Assembly: GCF_028693505.1 (NCBI RefSeq)
Contig: NZ_JAQUVF010000005.1
Location: 1-64,000 of the forward strand
Direction of reading: 5' to 3'
From: Oscillibacter sp.
GTDB lineage: Bacteria; Bacillota; Clostridia; Oscillospirales; Oscillospiraceae
Length of the DNA stretch: 64,000 nucleotides
The notes beneath the pieces were generated by a model. That model saw only the letters and a list, made by a program, of their open reading frames with translations. It ran no database searches and was not told where the DNA came from. Shown here in pieces: positions 1 to 9,736 of this stretch (positions are counted from its first letter, which is position 1; each line of letters starts with the position of its first letter). Both the position numbers and the translations under genes were made by a program.

Positions 1-200
1 GCAGCGGGGGGAGGACCCATGGTGACCACGGTGACTTTGCAGCCGGTGGCGTCCTTGAGCTTCAGCGCGGCTTCCACCGCGTTCATGTCGTCCGGGTTCG
101 TGATGGTCTGCATGGATGCACGGTTCAGCGTGCCGTCCGGATTCACGGCCACCTTGCCGGAGGTATCGGGGACCTGCTTGACACATACAATAATCTTCAT
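1..200 (-). CDS. etfB: Electron transfer flavoprotein subunit beta, N-terminal part (cut by window edge)
   Basis: The visible 66 residues begin MKIIVCVKQVPDTSGKVAV, the typical EtfB N-terminus (VKQVPD motif), followed by the NPDDMNAVEAALKLKD segment and VTVVTMGPP of the AMP/FAD-binding fold. EtfB pairs with EtfA and carries electrons to or from acyl-CoA dehydrogenase; in clostridia the Bcd-EtfAB complex bifurcates electrons from NADH to crotonyl-CoA and ferredoxin. The ATG has a GGAGG ribosome binding site at 211-216 that overlaps the end of the upstream bcd gene, so the two are co-transcribed and probably translationally coupled. etfA is expected just outside the window. Identification is confident; the rest of the gene is not visible. 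Confidence 0.93.
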   Translation of the reverse strand, partial: MKIIVCVKQVPDTSGKVAVNPDGTLNRASMQTITNPDDMNAVEAALKLKDATGCKVTVVTMGPPPA

Positions 201-217
201 GTCGTTTCTTCCTCCTA

Positions 218-1354
<1,137 letters not shown>

Positions 1355-1447
1355 AGTCTTTCTTCATTCCTTCTTTATTATTAGCGCGCCTCCGGCCCCT
1401 GACCGGGCATATGTATGGAGCTGCGCTGAGAGGGTTTAAAAATTTGC

Positions 1448-2899
1448 TTATTCCTTGGTACGGCCCACGCCGGCAATGTTGGCGGCAAACTTCTTCTTCT
1501 GCTCCAGACCGGAGAGCTTGCCGTACATGACCTTCTGAGCCTGGGGAGAGCCTGCGCCGTGCATGGATTCCACGAGGGCGGTGCCGCCGGTCATGTTCTC
1601 CAGCAGACGGCCCACGCGCATGCGGTCCTCGGTGGGGATGCCGCTGACGCCCTGGAGGTACTTTTCAACCCACTTGCCGATCTCGGGGTTTCTCAAATCG
1701 GACTCGGAGGGCATGGTGGCGATGATGCCGCCGCCGATATCCTGGGCCAGACGGTCGATATCATAGATGAGCTTGGTGACGTTGTGCTTGCAGACGTTGG
1801 CCATCAGGCGGTCCACAAAGTAGGCGCCGGAGGGGGTCGGCCCGCCCATGCAGGCGGCGGCGACGGCGCAGGCGTACAGCGTTTCCGTCAGGTGCATCAT
1901 CTCATTGAGCTTATCCTTGATGTGGCTTGCCTTGCTGGTGCCCTGATAGTCGGCCCACAGTGCTGCGGCGCCGATGACAACGTCGCTGACGCCGCCCTTG
2001 CATCCGCCGTAGTTGGAGCGGTGATAGCAGGCAAAGCGCTCCACCAGCAGACCGGAGAACTGATACTCGCCGTTCATGAACACATACTCGTTGGGAACGA
2101 ACACGTCGTCCAGAACCGTCAGGCACTCGCCGCCCACGATACCGTAGTTGGCGTTGCCCTGATCGATCGCGCCCTCGCACTTGCGGTCGTCGTTGGTCTG
2201 GCGGCCGAAGATGTGGGTGACGCCCGGGGCGTCCACAGGGATGGCGCAGGAGACGGCGTACTGCGCCTCATCTTCCTGCATGCCCATGGTGGGCATAATG
2301 AGCATCCAGTGGGAGTTGACCATGCCGGTCATGTGGGCCTTGGCGCCGCGGATGACAATGCCGTCCGGCCGCTTTTCCACCACGTGGACGAACATGTCGG
2401 GGTCCTTCTGCTGGCCGGGACGCAGGCTGCGGTCGCCCTTGGGGTCGGTCATAGCGCCGGCGACCATATAGTCGTTGTCCTGCACCATGATGAGGAACTT
2501 CTTGAAGCGCTCGTGATAGTCGGTGCCCAGCGCCTTGTCGCACTCATAGGTCACGGTGTAGGTGGCATTCATGGCGTCAAAGCCCACGCAGCGCTGATAG
2601 CAGGTGCCGGTCTTTTGGGAGATGGTACGCAGCATCTTGGCCTTCTTCAGAAGGTCGTCAGTGGACTGGTGGACGTGGGTGAAGCGGTTGATCTTGTGAC
2701 CGGTGAGGTGGGAGGTGGTGGTCATCAAGTCCTCGTACTCCTTGGTGTTGGCCAGTGCGTAGGTCATGGAGGCGGAGTTCACATGGCCCCGGATAAAGGG
2801 ATGGTCAATGACCGCGCGGCTGTCCAGCAGCTCGCCCTTTACGTAGACCCGGATGTTCCGCTCGCGCAGGCTATCCTTATACTCCTGAGCAGTTTTCAT
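1448..2899 (-). CDS. abfD: 4-hydroxybutyryl-CoA dehydratase / vinylacetyl-CoA delta-isomerase
   Basis: 483 residues, matching the AbfD family. The enzyme dehydrates 4-hydroxybutyryl-CoA to crotonyl-CoA through a ketyl radical, using FAD and a [4Fe-4S] cluster. The four cluster ligands known from Clostridium aminobutyricum AbfD (C99, C103, H292, C299) are all present one position later: C100 and C104 in TCYQRC, and H293 and C300 in HRSNYGGC. The product crotonyl-CoA is the substrate of the Bcd encoded next. This is the route to butyrate from 4-aminobutyrate or succinate. The cluster makes the enzyme very oxygen-sensitive, supporting an obligate anaerobe. The ATG is preceded by GAGGATT. Confidence 0.95.
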   Translation of the reverse strand: MKTAQEYKDSLRERNIRVYVKGELLDSRAVIDHPFIRGHVNSASMTYALANTKEYEDLMTTTSHLTGHKINRFTHVHQSTDDLLKKAKMLRTISQKTGTCYQRCVGFDAMNATYTVTYECDKALGTDYHERFKKFLIMVQDNDYMVAGAMTDPKGDRSLRPGQQKDPDMFVHVVEKRPDGIVIRGAKAHMTGMVNSHWMLIMPTMGMQEDEAQYAVSCAIPVDAPGVTHIFGRQTNDDRKCEGAIDQGNANYGIVGGECLTVLDDVFVPNEYVFMNGEYQFSGLLVERFACYHRSNYGGCKGGVSDVVIGAAALWADYQGTSKASHIKDKLNEMMHLTETLYACAVAAACMGGPTPSGAYFVDRLMANVCKHNVTKLIYDIDRLAQDIGGGIIATMPSESDLRNPEIGKWVEKYLQGVSGIPTEDRMRVGRLLENMTGGTALVESMHGAGSPQAQKVMYGKLSGLEQKKKFAANIAGVGRTKE

Positions 2900-3003
2900 A
2901 ATCTATAATCCTCTCTTCGTGCATACTCCCGCGGCGCGGCGAAACCGCCCGCGATTTAATGGAAGGTTTAAGGCGACATTGCCTCCCTCGCCGATCCAGT
3001 GAT

Positions 3004-3065
3004 GGAAAACCGGCCCGTCTCTAGGACCGGCCGCTTGCGCGGTCGGTCCAGAGCCGGCTTTCCAA
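3004..3065 (-). terminator. Rho-independent terminator after the PFOR gene
   Basis: Read on the minus strand, a long hairpin starts about 45 bases after the PFOR stop. The outer arms GGAAAGCCGGC and GCCGGTTTTCC pair over 11 bp (one G-U), followed by CTCT/AGAG and an inner 9-bp arm GGACCGACC/GGCCGGTCC with one mismatch around the loop GCGCAAGC. The 3' arm carries the TTTT run. It separates PFOR transcription from the downstream abfD-bcd-etf genes, which run in the same direction. Confidence 0.7.
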
Positions 3066-3108
3066 CTGGGTTAGGAAAGGGAGGAATGGTATGGATATAG
3101 GGGGAAAC

Positions 3109-6100
3109 TTACCGCTTGCTCATGTTGACGTAGTTGTCATAGCGGTCCTGTGCGCCCTGTGCGGCCTCCGCGAAGAGCTTCTTGGCGTCCTCGGGGAACT
3201 TGGCCTCCAGAGAGGCAAACCGGCGCTCGGAGCGGATGAAGTCGATGAAGTCGTTGGCGGGAGCCTTGGAATCCAGAGTGAACGGATTCTTGCCCTCTTC
3301 CCGCAGCATCGGGTTGTAGCGGTACAGGTGCCAGTAACCGGCCTCCACGGCGCGCTTCATCTCCTGCTGGCAGTTGCTCATGCCCTTGGGGATGCCGTGA
3401 GACGTGCAGGGCGCGTAGCAGATGACCACGGAGGGGCCGGGATAGGCCTCGGCTTCGCGGAGGGCCTTGAGGGTCTGGTTGGGATCGGCGCCCATGGCCA
3501 CCTGTGCCACATAGATGTAGCCGTAGCTCATGAGCATCATGCCCAGATCCTTCTTCTTGGTGCGCTTGCCGGCAGCGGCAAACTGCGCCACGGCGCCCAC
3601 GTTGGTGGCCTTGGAGGACTGTCCGCCGGTGTTGGAGTACACCTCGGTATCCAGAACCAGCATGTTGATATCCTTGCCGGAGGCCAAGACATGGTCCAGA
3701 CCGCCGAAGCCGATATCGTAAGCCCAGCCGTCGCCGCCGAAGGCCCAGACGGACTTCTTGGAGAGGAATTCCTTGTTCTGGAGGACGAAGTCTGCGGAAA
3801 CCTTGGCCTCCGCCTTCACATCGGCGCTCTCAAGAGCGGCCAGCAGGTCGTCGGAGACCTCGCGGGAAACCTCGGCATTGTCCTTGCCGGCGAGATACTT
3901 CTCGCAAGCGTCGGCAGCAACGCCGGCGTCCTTGAGCTGCTGGACTGCGTCCACGAGCTCGCTGTTGACGGTCTCGTGGGCCTGCAGGAAGCCGAAGGCA
4001 AACTCGGCGTTGTCCTCAAACAGAGACTGCTCCCAGGGAGGTCCGAAGCCCCGGTCGTCCGTGCAGTAGGGCGTGGAGGGCAGAGAGCCGCCGTGGGCCG
4101 CGGTGCAGCCGGAGGCATTGGCGATGTACATGCGCTCGCCGAAGAGCTGGGTGACCAGCTTGATGTAAGCGGTCTCGCCGCAGCCGGCGCAGGCGGGTGG
4201 GAACTCGTAATAGGGCTTTGCGAACTGGCTGCCCTTGACGGTCTTGACGTTGACGGCGTCCTTCTTGACGGGGACGGTCTCAATGCCGTAGGTCCAGTTC
4301 TCGGCCTGCACAGCCTGTGTGGCGGCGGGCTTCAAGGTCAAGGCGTTGTCCTTGGCGAGGCAGGCGTTGACGCAGCAGCCGCAGCCGAGGCAGTCGTAGG
4401 GGGAAACCTGAATGCGGAAGCCATACTTCTCGAGGCCGGGGCCCTTGGCGGCGATGGTCTCAAATCCGGCGGGAGCAGCCTTCTTCTCCTCTTCCGTCAC
4501 CAGCACGGGGCGGATGGCCGCGTGGGGGCAGACGTAGGCGCACTGGTTGCACTGGATGCACTTGCTGGCATCCCACTCGGGAACCATGATGGCGTCGGCA
4601 CGCTTGTCGTTCTTGGAGGTGCCGTTGGGCCAGGTGCCGTCCACGATGCCGTACTTCTGGAAGATGGACACGGGCAGCTTGTCGCCCTGCATCTGGTCCA
4701 GAGGCTTGAAGATATCATGCAGGAAGTCGTGCTTGCCGTCGTCCTTCTCCTCCAGGGGAGCGTTCTTCCAGCTCTCGGGGATCTCCACGGCGTGCAGGGC
4801 GTTGACGCCCTCGTCCACGGCGGCGCAGTTCATGTCGACCACCTTCTGGCCGGCCTTCACCAGGTACGTCTTTTTGATGGCGTCCTTCATGGCGGTGATG
4901 GCGGTGTCCATGGGGATGATGTCAGCCAGCTTGAAGAAGGCGGACTGCAGCACGGAGTTCGTGCGGTTGCCAAGGCCCAGCTTCATGGCGATATCGGAAG
5001 CGTCGATGGTGTAGAATCTGGCGTTCTTCTCGGCAAGGCCGCGCTTGAGGCTGCCGGGCAGGTGCTGTTCCAGCTCGGCCTCGTTCCACTGGCAGTTCAG
5101 CAGGAAGGTGCCGCCCTCCTTGAGGTCGCTGTCCACGTCGAACTTTTCGAGGTAGGCGGCGTTATGGACGGCCACAAAGTCAGCGGCCTGGACCAGATAA
5201 GTCGCATGGATGGGGTTGTCGCTAAAGCGCAGGTGGCTCTGGGTAACGCCGCCGGACTTCTTCGCGTCATATACAAAGTAGGCCTGGGCGTACTTCTCGG
5301 TCTGGCCGCCGATGATCTTGACGGAGTTCTTGTTGGCGCCCACCGTACCGTCGCCGCCGGTACCCCACAGCTTGCAGGAGATCTCACCCTGCTTGGGCAG
5401 GATCAGATTCTTGGTGGGCAGAGAGGTAAAGGTCACGTCGTCCTCGATGCCGATGGTGAAATCGGTCTTGGGGGCGGACTGGGCGAGGTTTTCGTACACG
5501 GCCACGATCTGGCTGGGGGTGGTGTCCTTGCCGGCAAGGCCGAAGCGGCCGCCAACGATGGAATCAAAGCTGCGCTCGGAGCTGGTCAGAACGGCCTTGA
5601 CGTCCAGGAACAAAGGCTCGCCCACGGAGCCGGATTCCTTGGTGCGGTCCAGCACGGCGACCTTCTTGACGCTTGCGGGCATGGCAGCGAGGAAATGCTT
5701 GGCGGAGAAGGGACGGAACAGGTGCACGGAGATCATGCCGACCTTGCGGCCCTGCTTGTTGAGATAGTCCACGGTCTCGCGCATGGTCTCGGTGCCGGAG
5801 CCCATAGCCACCACAACTTCGGTGGCATCCTCGGCGCCGTAATAATCATACAGATGATAGTTGCGGCCCGTCAGCTTGTTGATCTCGTCCATGTAGTGCT
5901 GGACGATCTCGGGGATCTCCGCGTAGTGGGAGTTGCCGCCCTCACGGCCCTGGAAATAGGTCTCGGAGCTGGCGGTGGTGCCGCGGACGTGGGGATGCTC
6001 GGGGTTCAGGCTGTGCTTGCGGAAGGCGTTAACCTGATCCATGTCCACCAGAGGACGCAGCGCCTCATACTCCAGCGCGTCGATCTTCTGCATCTCGTGA

Positions 6101-6627
6101 GAGGTGCGGAAGCCGTCGAAGAAATGCATGAAGGGATGACGGGCCTTGATGGCGGCAAGATGCGCCACAGCGCCCAGGTCCATTGCCTCCTGCGGGCAGG
6201 AGGACGCCAGCATGGCAAAGCCGATGGAACGGCAGGTCATCACGTCGGAATGATCGCCGAAGATGGACCACATGTTGGAGGCCACGGTCCGGGCAGAGAC
6301 GTGGAACACCGCGGGCAAAAACTCGCCGGCCATACGGAACATGGGAGGAATCATCAGCAGCAGACCCTGTGCGGCGGTATAGGTGGTGGTCAGCGCACCG
6401 GCCTGCAAGGAGCCGTGGCAGGTGCCGGCCGCACCGGCCTCGGACTGCATTTCAATGACCTTTACGGGTTTCCCAAACAAGTTTGTTTTACCCTGAGAGG
6501 CCCACTCGTCGACGGCCTCTGCCATCTGGGAGGAGGGGGTGATCGGGTAAATGGCTGCAACCTCAGTAAAAGCGTAAGATGCATAGGCAGCAGCGGTATT
6601 ACCATCCATTACAACTTTGTGTCCCAT
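3109..6627 (-). CDS. nifJ: Pyruvate:ferredoxin (flavodoxin) oxidoreductase, single-chain
   Basis: 1172 residues when started at the ATG at 6627 (MGHKVVMDGNTAAAYASYAF), which has a GAGGATC ribosome binding site; the frame stays open 20 codons further upstream without a better signal. This is the usual length for the homodimeric all-in-one enzyme. Visible parts in order: domain I with YPITPSSQMAE near residue 40; the ferredoxin-like domain with CIQCNQCAYVC near 694 and CLGCGCC near 750, binding two [4Fe-4S] clusters; CAGCGE near 814 with cluster and TPP contacts; and the TPP motif GDGWAYDIGFGG near 964. It converts pyruvate and CoA to acetyl-CoA, CO2 and reduced ferredoxin, linking the sugar-acid pathways in this window to fermentation. 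A candidate promoter lies at 6935-6963. Confidence 0.96.
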   Translation of the reverse strand: MGHKVVMDGNTAAAYASYAFTEVAAIYPITPSSQMAEAVDEWASQGKTNLFGKPVKVIEMQSEAGAAGTCHGSLQAGALTTTYTAAQGLLLMIPPMFRMAGEFLPAVFHVSARTVASNMWSIFGDHSDVMTCRSIGFAMLASSCPQEAMDLGAVAHLAAIKARHPFMHFFDGFRTSHEMQKIDALEYEALRPLVDMDQVNAFRKHSLNPEHPHVRGTTASSETYFQGREGGNSHYAEIPEIVQHYMDEINKLTGRNYHLYDYYGAEDATEVVVAMGSGTETMRETVDYLNKQGRKVGMISVHLFRPFSAKHFLAAMPASVKKVAVLDRTKESGSVGEPLFLDVKAVLTSSERSFDSIVGGRFGLAGKDTTPSQIVAVYENLAQSAPKTDFTIGIEDDVTFTSLPTKNLILPKQGEISCKLWGTGGDGTVGANKNSVKIIGGQTEKYAQAYFVYDAKKSGGVTQSHLRFSDNPIHATYLVQAADFVAVHNAAYLEKFDVDSDLKEGGTFLLNCQWNEAELEQHLPGSLKRGLAEKNARFYTIDASDIAMKLGLGNRTNSVLQSAFFKLADIIPMDTAITAMKDAIKKTYLVKAGQKVVDMNCAAVDEGVNALHAVEIPESWKNAPLEEKDDGKHDFLHDIFKPLDQMQGDKLPVSIFQKYGIVDGTWPNGTSKNDKRADAIMVPEWDASKCIQCNQCAYVCPHAAIRPVLVTEEEKKAAPAGFETIAAKGPGLEKYGFRIQVSPYDCLGCGCCVNACLAKDNALTLKPAATQAVQAENWTYGIETVPVKKDAVNVKTVKGSQFAKPYYEFPPACAGCGETAYIKLVTQLFGERMYIANASGCTAAHGGSLPSTPYCTDDRGFGPPWEQSLFEDNAEFAFGFLQAHETVNSELVDAVQQLKDAGVAADACEKYLAGKDNAEVSREVSDDLLAALESADVKAEAKVSADFVLQNKEFLSKKSVWAFGGDGWAYDIGFGGLDHVLASGKDINMLVLDTEVYSNTGGQSSKATNVGAVAQFAAAGKRTKKKDLGMMLMSYGYIYVAQVAMGADPNQTLKALREAEAYPGPSVVICYAPCTSHGIPKGMSNCQQEMKRAVEAGYWHLYRYNPMLREEGKNPFTLDSKAPANDFIDFIRSERRFASLEAKFPEDAKKLFAEAAQGAQDRYDNYVNMSKR

Positions 6628-6934
6628 TTCTGATCCTCGATTCTTCTTTTTTTCTGCGGGTAACAGTGATAGCAACTTGGGTTTCAATGAAAAACATGCC
6701 GATTGTCAAACGATCGCAAGCCCCCTTTATAAAAGCCCGTACTGCGGCGGGCAAAGCGGCCGCAAGTTCAGTTTGCTTGATAATTATTTGACAATAATGG
6801 GCAAAAAAACGGGCGTCTGCAGTGAGGTACGATGCGGCGCGGCCGTTCTGAAAGTGGATTTCCGAAGGGCGACGATCGGGGAAGCAAACGCTGAAACAGT
6901 AATACAAGCGCCCCAAAAGGAACCAGACACTGCT

Positions 6935-6963
6935 ATCATAACTTAATATACCGTTTTTGCCAA
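6935..6963 (-). promoter_or_regulatory. Candidate sigma-A promoter for PFOR
   Basis: On the minus strand a TTGGCA -35 box (6958-6963) is followed by a 17-base spacer and a TATGAT -10 box (6935-6940). It points toward PFOR and would leave a leader of about 300 bases. Match to consensus is good but use is inferred. Confidence 0.45.
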
Positions 6964-7459
6964 GTGGGGTCGATAACCTTTGTCGCGTTTTTGATTTCAA
7001 ATGCGGACACTATTTCCGTCGTGCAATTCCACTGAAAAAGGAGGAAAAAAGAACGGCCTTTCGGGAAAAAGCAAAAGAATTTGGGCAAAAAAGCGGGGAA
7101 TTTCCACAATATTTTTCATTGTATCGGCATAATTGTAATAGGAAACGCAATAAAATGCAAATTATGTTTTTTGATTTTCACTTTAATATTTCATACATTC
7201 ACCCTGCTTGCCCCCCTATAAAAGGCATTTGCGTGAAAATAAAAACAAAACAGCGCTTTGGAATATTTTTTGGCAAAAAACAGCCCTTTTTTTCAAATAT
7301 GTAAAAAAACGATTGCGCAAACGGTGGAATTTTTTAGGGCCAAACGGTTTGCCTGCGGAAAAGAATACGGCGGTTCCGCGTGTAAATTTGTGATATTTTT
7401 TACCTCCGTTTTTGCTGAAAACAGGGATATTTTTCAGATGAAATCCTCCAAAAAAGCAA

Positions 7460-7474
7460 TTAACAATATGTTAA
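7460..7474. promoter_or_regulatory. Inverted repeat TTAACA-ATA-TGTTAA, possible operator
   Basis: A perfect 6-bp inverted repeat with a 3-base centre in the AT-rich divergent region. It could be a regulator site for either flanking gene, but in such AT-rich sequence chance occurrence is quite possible. Confidence 0.25.
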
Positions 7475-7688
7475 AATATGATAGTTACATGATAAACTGC
7501 GTGAAAAATAAAACGGATACAACAAAAAGAATTTCAAAAAAAGCAGAAAACCTGCAAAAAATAATCTTATTTACAATAAAATCACAAAAATACAGCCAAA
7601 AGTACATTGGTCAAATTTCATAAAGTCAAAATTTTGTCAATGTTTCTATCTGAAATCAAAAAGCATATTTTTAGATATCACACAGTTC

Positions 7689-7716
7689 TTGAAAAGTTGA
7701 TATCTTGTGGTAAAAT
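7689..7716 (+). promoter_or_regulatory. Candidate promoter for the gntP operon
   Basis: TTGAAA (7689-7694), a 16-base spacer and TAAAAT (7711-7716) lie at the downstream end of the AT-rich region and point toward gntP. Transcription from here gives a leader of about 310 bases before the gntP ATG. Confidence 0.45.
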
Positions 7717-8033
7717 AGGCATTGATAGATGTCGATGAAAACACAGATACCAATTGCGCTTGCACCAAAGGAAAGAGAGAATGTGAAAGGGAGGTAGAAA
7801 AGGGAGAAGCTTGCGAAACAGACACAGGCAAACGGACCGGGGTCCTCTCCGTGCCGTTTGTCAGGATCCGTGATGCCGGCAGGACGTACGACGTGTTATC
7901 ACGCATGCGTCCGCTCTCAGCGCTGACGCGGGCGAGTATGCACCCGGGTCGGTGCGGCAATCCGCTTAGCCATGGCGGGAAGTCGCATGCAAGTTCTTAT
8001 GGCTACGTTAAAATTATAGGAGGTACTACTATC
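7717..8033 (+). other. Long GC-rich leader upstream of gntP
   Basis: Between the candidate promoter and the gntP ATG lies about 310 bases whose composition switches from AT-rich to GC-rich near 7790. It contains several possible hairpins, such as CAAACGG (7829-7835) with CCGTTTG (7854-7860), and ends in a strong AGGAGG ribosome binding site at 8018-8023. The gntP reading frame is open upstream from 7722, but the sequence there does not look like a GntP N-terminus. I could not match it to a known riboswitch class. Confidence 0.35.
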
Positions 8034-9443
8034 ATGACGCAGTTTATTCTGGCGATCATCATCTCCGTCGCTGTGCTGGTTTTCTTAATCGTAAAGATGA
8101 ACGTTCACCCCGTTATTTCCCTGTTTATCGGTGGCGTTCTGGCCGGTTCGATTCTGGGCATGCCCCTGGTCGATACGGTTGGCACCATTGCCAGCGGTTT
8201 TGGTTCCACGCTGGGCAGCATCGGTATGACCATCATCTTCGGCTCCATTATCGCCTGCTCTATTCGCGATTCCGGCGCCGCCAAGTCCATGGTCAACTTC
8301 TTTATTAAGCTGTTCCGCGGCAAGAACCTGGAGCTGTCCACCGGTATGGCCGCTTACATCATGTCCATCCCCGTTTTCGGCGATGTGACCATGGTTTTGA
8401 TCAGCCCCCTGTGCGCCATCATCGGCAAGCGCCAGCACAAGCCCATGGGTCTGATGGCTTCCATGACCATCCTGCCCCTGAACCTGACGCACTCCATGGT
8501 GCCCCCCACCCCCGGCATCCTGGCTGTCTCCGTCCTGCTGGGCGCAGACCTGGGCCTTGTCATTCTGTGGGGCATCATTTGCTCTCTGATCGCTTACCTG
8601 CTGACCTGGGTCCTCATGAAGGGCTGGGCCGCGAAGGACTTCTATCCCCCCAAGCCCGAGTATGTGGAGGGCATTGAAGAGGTCTCCAGCAGCGATTACC
8701 ACGATCTGCTCATCAAGGAAGAGGGTCTGCCCAGCGTGCTGGCCGCCATGTCCCCCATCCTGCTGCCCGTTATTCTGATCGCTCTGGCCTCCTTTGCCGA
8801 CATGACCATGGCCGAGGGCTCTACCGCCCGCGTGATTCTGGATACCATCGGCAACCGGAACATCGCCATGTTCCTGGGCGTTGTGTGCGGCTGGCTGCTG
8901 GCTGCTACCCATAAGGAAAAGGCTCTGGCCAGCTTCAACAGAACCACTGGCAAGAAGGAGACCAACCTCTTCCAGATGATGTTCAACGGCTGGGTCGGCG
9001 AAGCACTGGAAGTTGCTTTGATCCCCCTGATCGTCACCGGCTTCGGCGGCGGTTTTGCCACCATCATCAAGGGCGCTGAGGCTGCCGGTCAGCTGGGCGA
9101 CGTTGTCGCCGCCACCGGCTTCCCCGGCATGCTGGTTCCCTTCGTCATCGGTGCCGCTATGGAATGCGCCGTCGGTTCCCGCACCACCGCCGGCATGACC
9201 GCCGCCGGTCTGTGCCTGCCCATGCTGGGCTCTCTGGGCATCAGCCCCGTTGCCTGCGCTGTGATGATCGGCGCCGGTACCATGATCGTCTCTCACGTCA
9301 ACGACTCCGGCTGGTGGGTCAGCATGTCCATGTTCAACATGGATGCTCCCCGTACATTCAAGTACAACACCCTGGTCGGCGGCGTTGCCGGTTTGATCGC
9401 CGGTGTTGCCGGCTGCATCTTCATCGTTGCCGGTTTGATGTAA
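8034..9443 (+). CDS. gntP: GntP-family gluconate/sugar-acid:H+ symporter
   Basis: 469 residues from the ATG at 8034, which follows an AGGAGG site; the sequence MTQFILAIIISVAVLVFLIVKMNVHPVISLFIGGVLAG is the typical start of GntP permeases. It is hydrophobic throughout, with about 12 or more membrane segments, and has family landmarks such as HSMVPPTPG near residue 150 and the C-terminal SHVNDSGWW. GntP proteins take up gluconate and related aldonates or other hydroxy acids across the cytoplasmic membrane. It is followed by an IlvD/Edd-type dehydratase and a DapA-type aldolase, so its substrate is probably the aldonate those enzymes degrade. The exact sugar acid cannot be read from sequence. 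Confidence 0.9.
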   Translation: MTQFILAIIISVAVLVFLIVKMNVHPVISLFIGGVLAGSILGMPLVDTVGTIASGFGSTLGSIGMTIIFGSIIACSIRDSGAAKSMVNFFIKLFRGKNLELSTGMAAYIMSIPVFGDVTMVLISPLCAIIGKRQHKPMGLMASMTILPLNLTHSMVPPTPGILAVSVLLGADLGLVILWGIICSLIAYLLTWVLMKGWAAKDFYPPKPEYVEGIEEVSSSDYHDLLIKEEGLPSVLAAMSPILLPVILIALASFADMTMAEGSTARVILDTIGNRNIAMFLGVVCGWLLAATHKEKALASFNRTTGKKETNLFQMMFNGWVGEALEVALIPLIVTGFGGGFATIIKGAEAAGQLGDVVAATGFPGMLVPFVIGAAMECAVGSRTTAGMTAAGLCLPMLGSLGISPVACAVMIGAGTMIVSHVNDSGWWVSMSMFNMDAPRTFKYNTLVGGVAGLIAGVAGCIFIVAGLM

Positions 9444-9544
9444 TCCACGCAGAGCTTTCGCAATTCGGGAGAAGGCAGATCGCTGCCTGATCCAACAGTC
9501 GCATTCTTGACAATTTGGCTTGCGAGCAACCAATGAAGCGCAGA

Positions 9545-9590
9545 GAGGGCCACCGCTGCCTTTGCCTGTATGGCGGCGGCGGTGACCCTT
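9545..9590 (+). terminator. Hairpin after gntP, possible terminator or attenuator
   Basis: GAGGGCCACCGCTGCC pairs imperfectly with GGCGGCGGTGACCCTT around a loop of about 12 bases, followed by a short pyrimidine stretch. Two smaller GC-rich hairpins follow (near 9602-9622 and 9624-9644). They may lower transcription into the dehydratase gene or stabilise the gntP mRNA. Confidence 0.4.
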
Positions 9591-9736
9591 TCCCAATCAG
9601 GACCGGCTTCGTGAAAGCCGGGCGGATTTTTGCGATCCGCCGGATACCATCGGCACATGACATTTGAAAAAAGCGGCGGGCGGAATGGCAAACGTCATGC
9701 CACCGCTGTTAATTTAATAAACATAAGGAGTTTACT

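Larger units (their letters stand above)
6628..7688. other. AT-rich non-coding divergent region between PFOR and the GntP operon
   Basis: About 1.06 kb with no convincing gene. From roughly 6980 to 7688 it is strongly AT-rich with many A and T runs, in sharp contrast to its GC-rich neighbours. Open frames in it (for example 6957-7304 and 7258-7623) encode low-complexity Lys/Phe/Asn-rich strings with no ribosome binding site context. One perfect inverted repeat is seen, TTAACA-ATA-TGTTAA at 7460-7474. The part from 6628 to 6934 would be the PFOR 5' leader if the promoter at 6935-6963 is used. Confidence 0.6.

Noticed and set aside
3091..6633. A 1180-codon open frame on the plus strand opposite PFOR
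   Set aside because: It is a codon-bias shadow of the GC-rich PFOR gene: Gly/Val/Leu/His-rich, no ribosome binding site, no family pattern, while the minus strand has all PFOR motifs.
6957..7623. Short open frames in the AT-rich island before gntP
   Set aside because: Composition follows the local AT bias (Lys, Phe, Asn, Ile), there is no start with a ribosome binding site, and the frames overlap each other.
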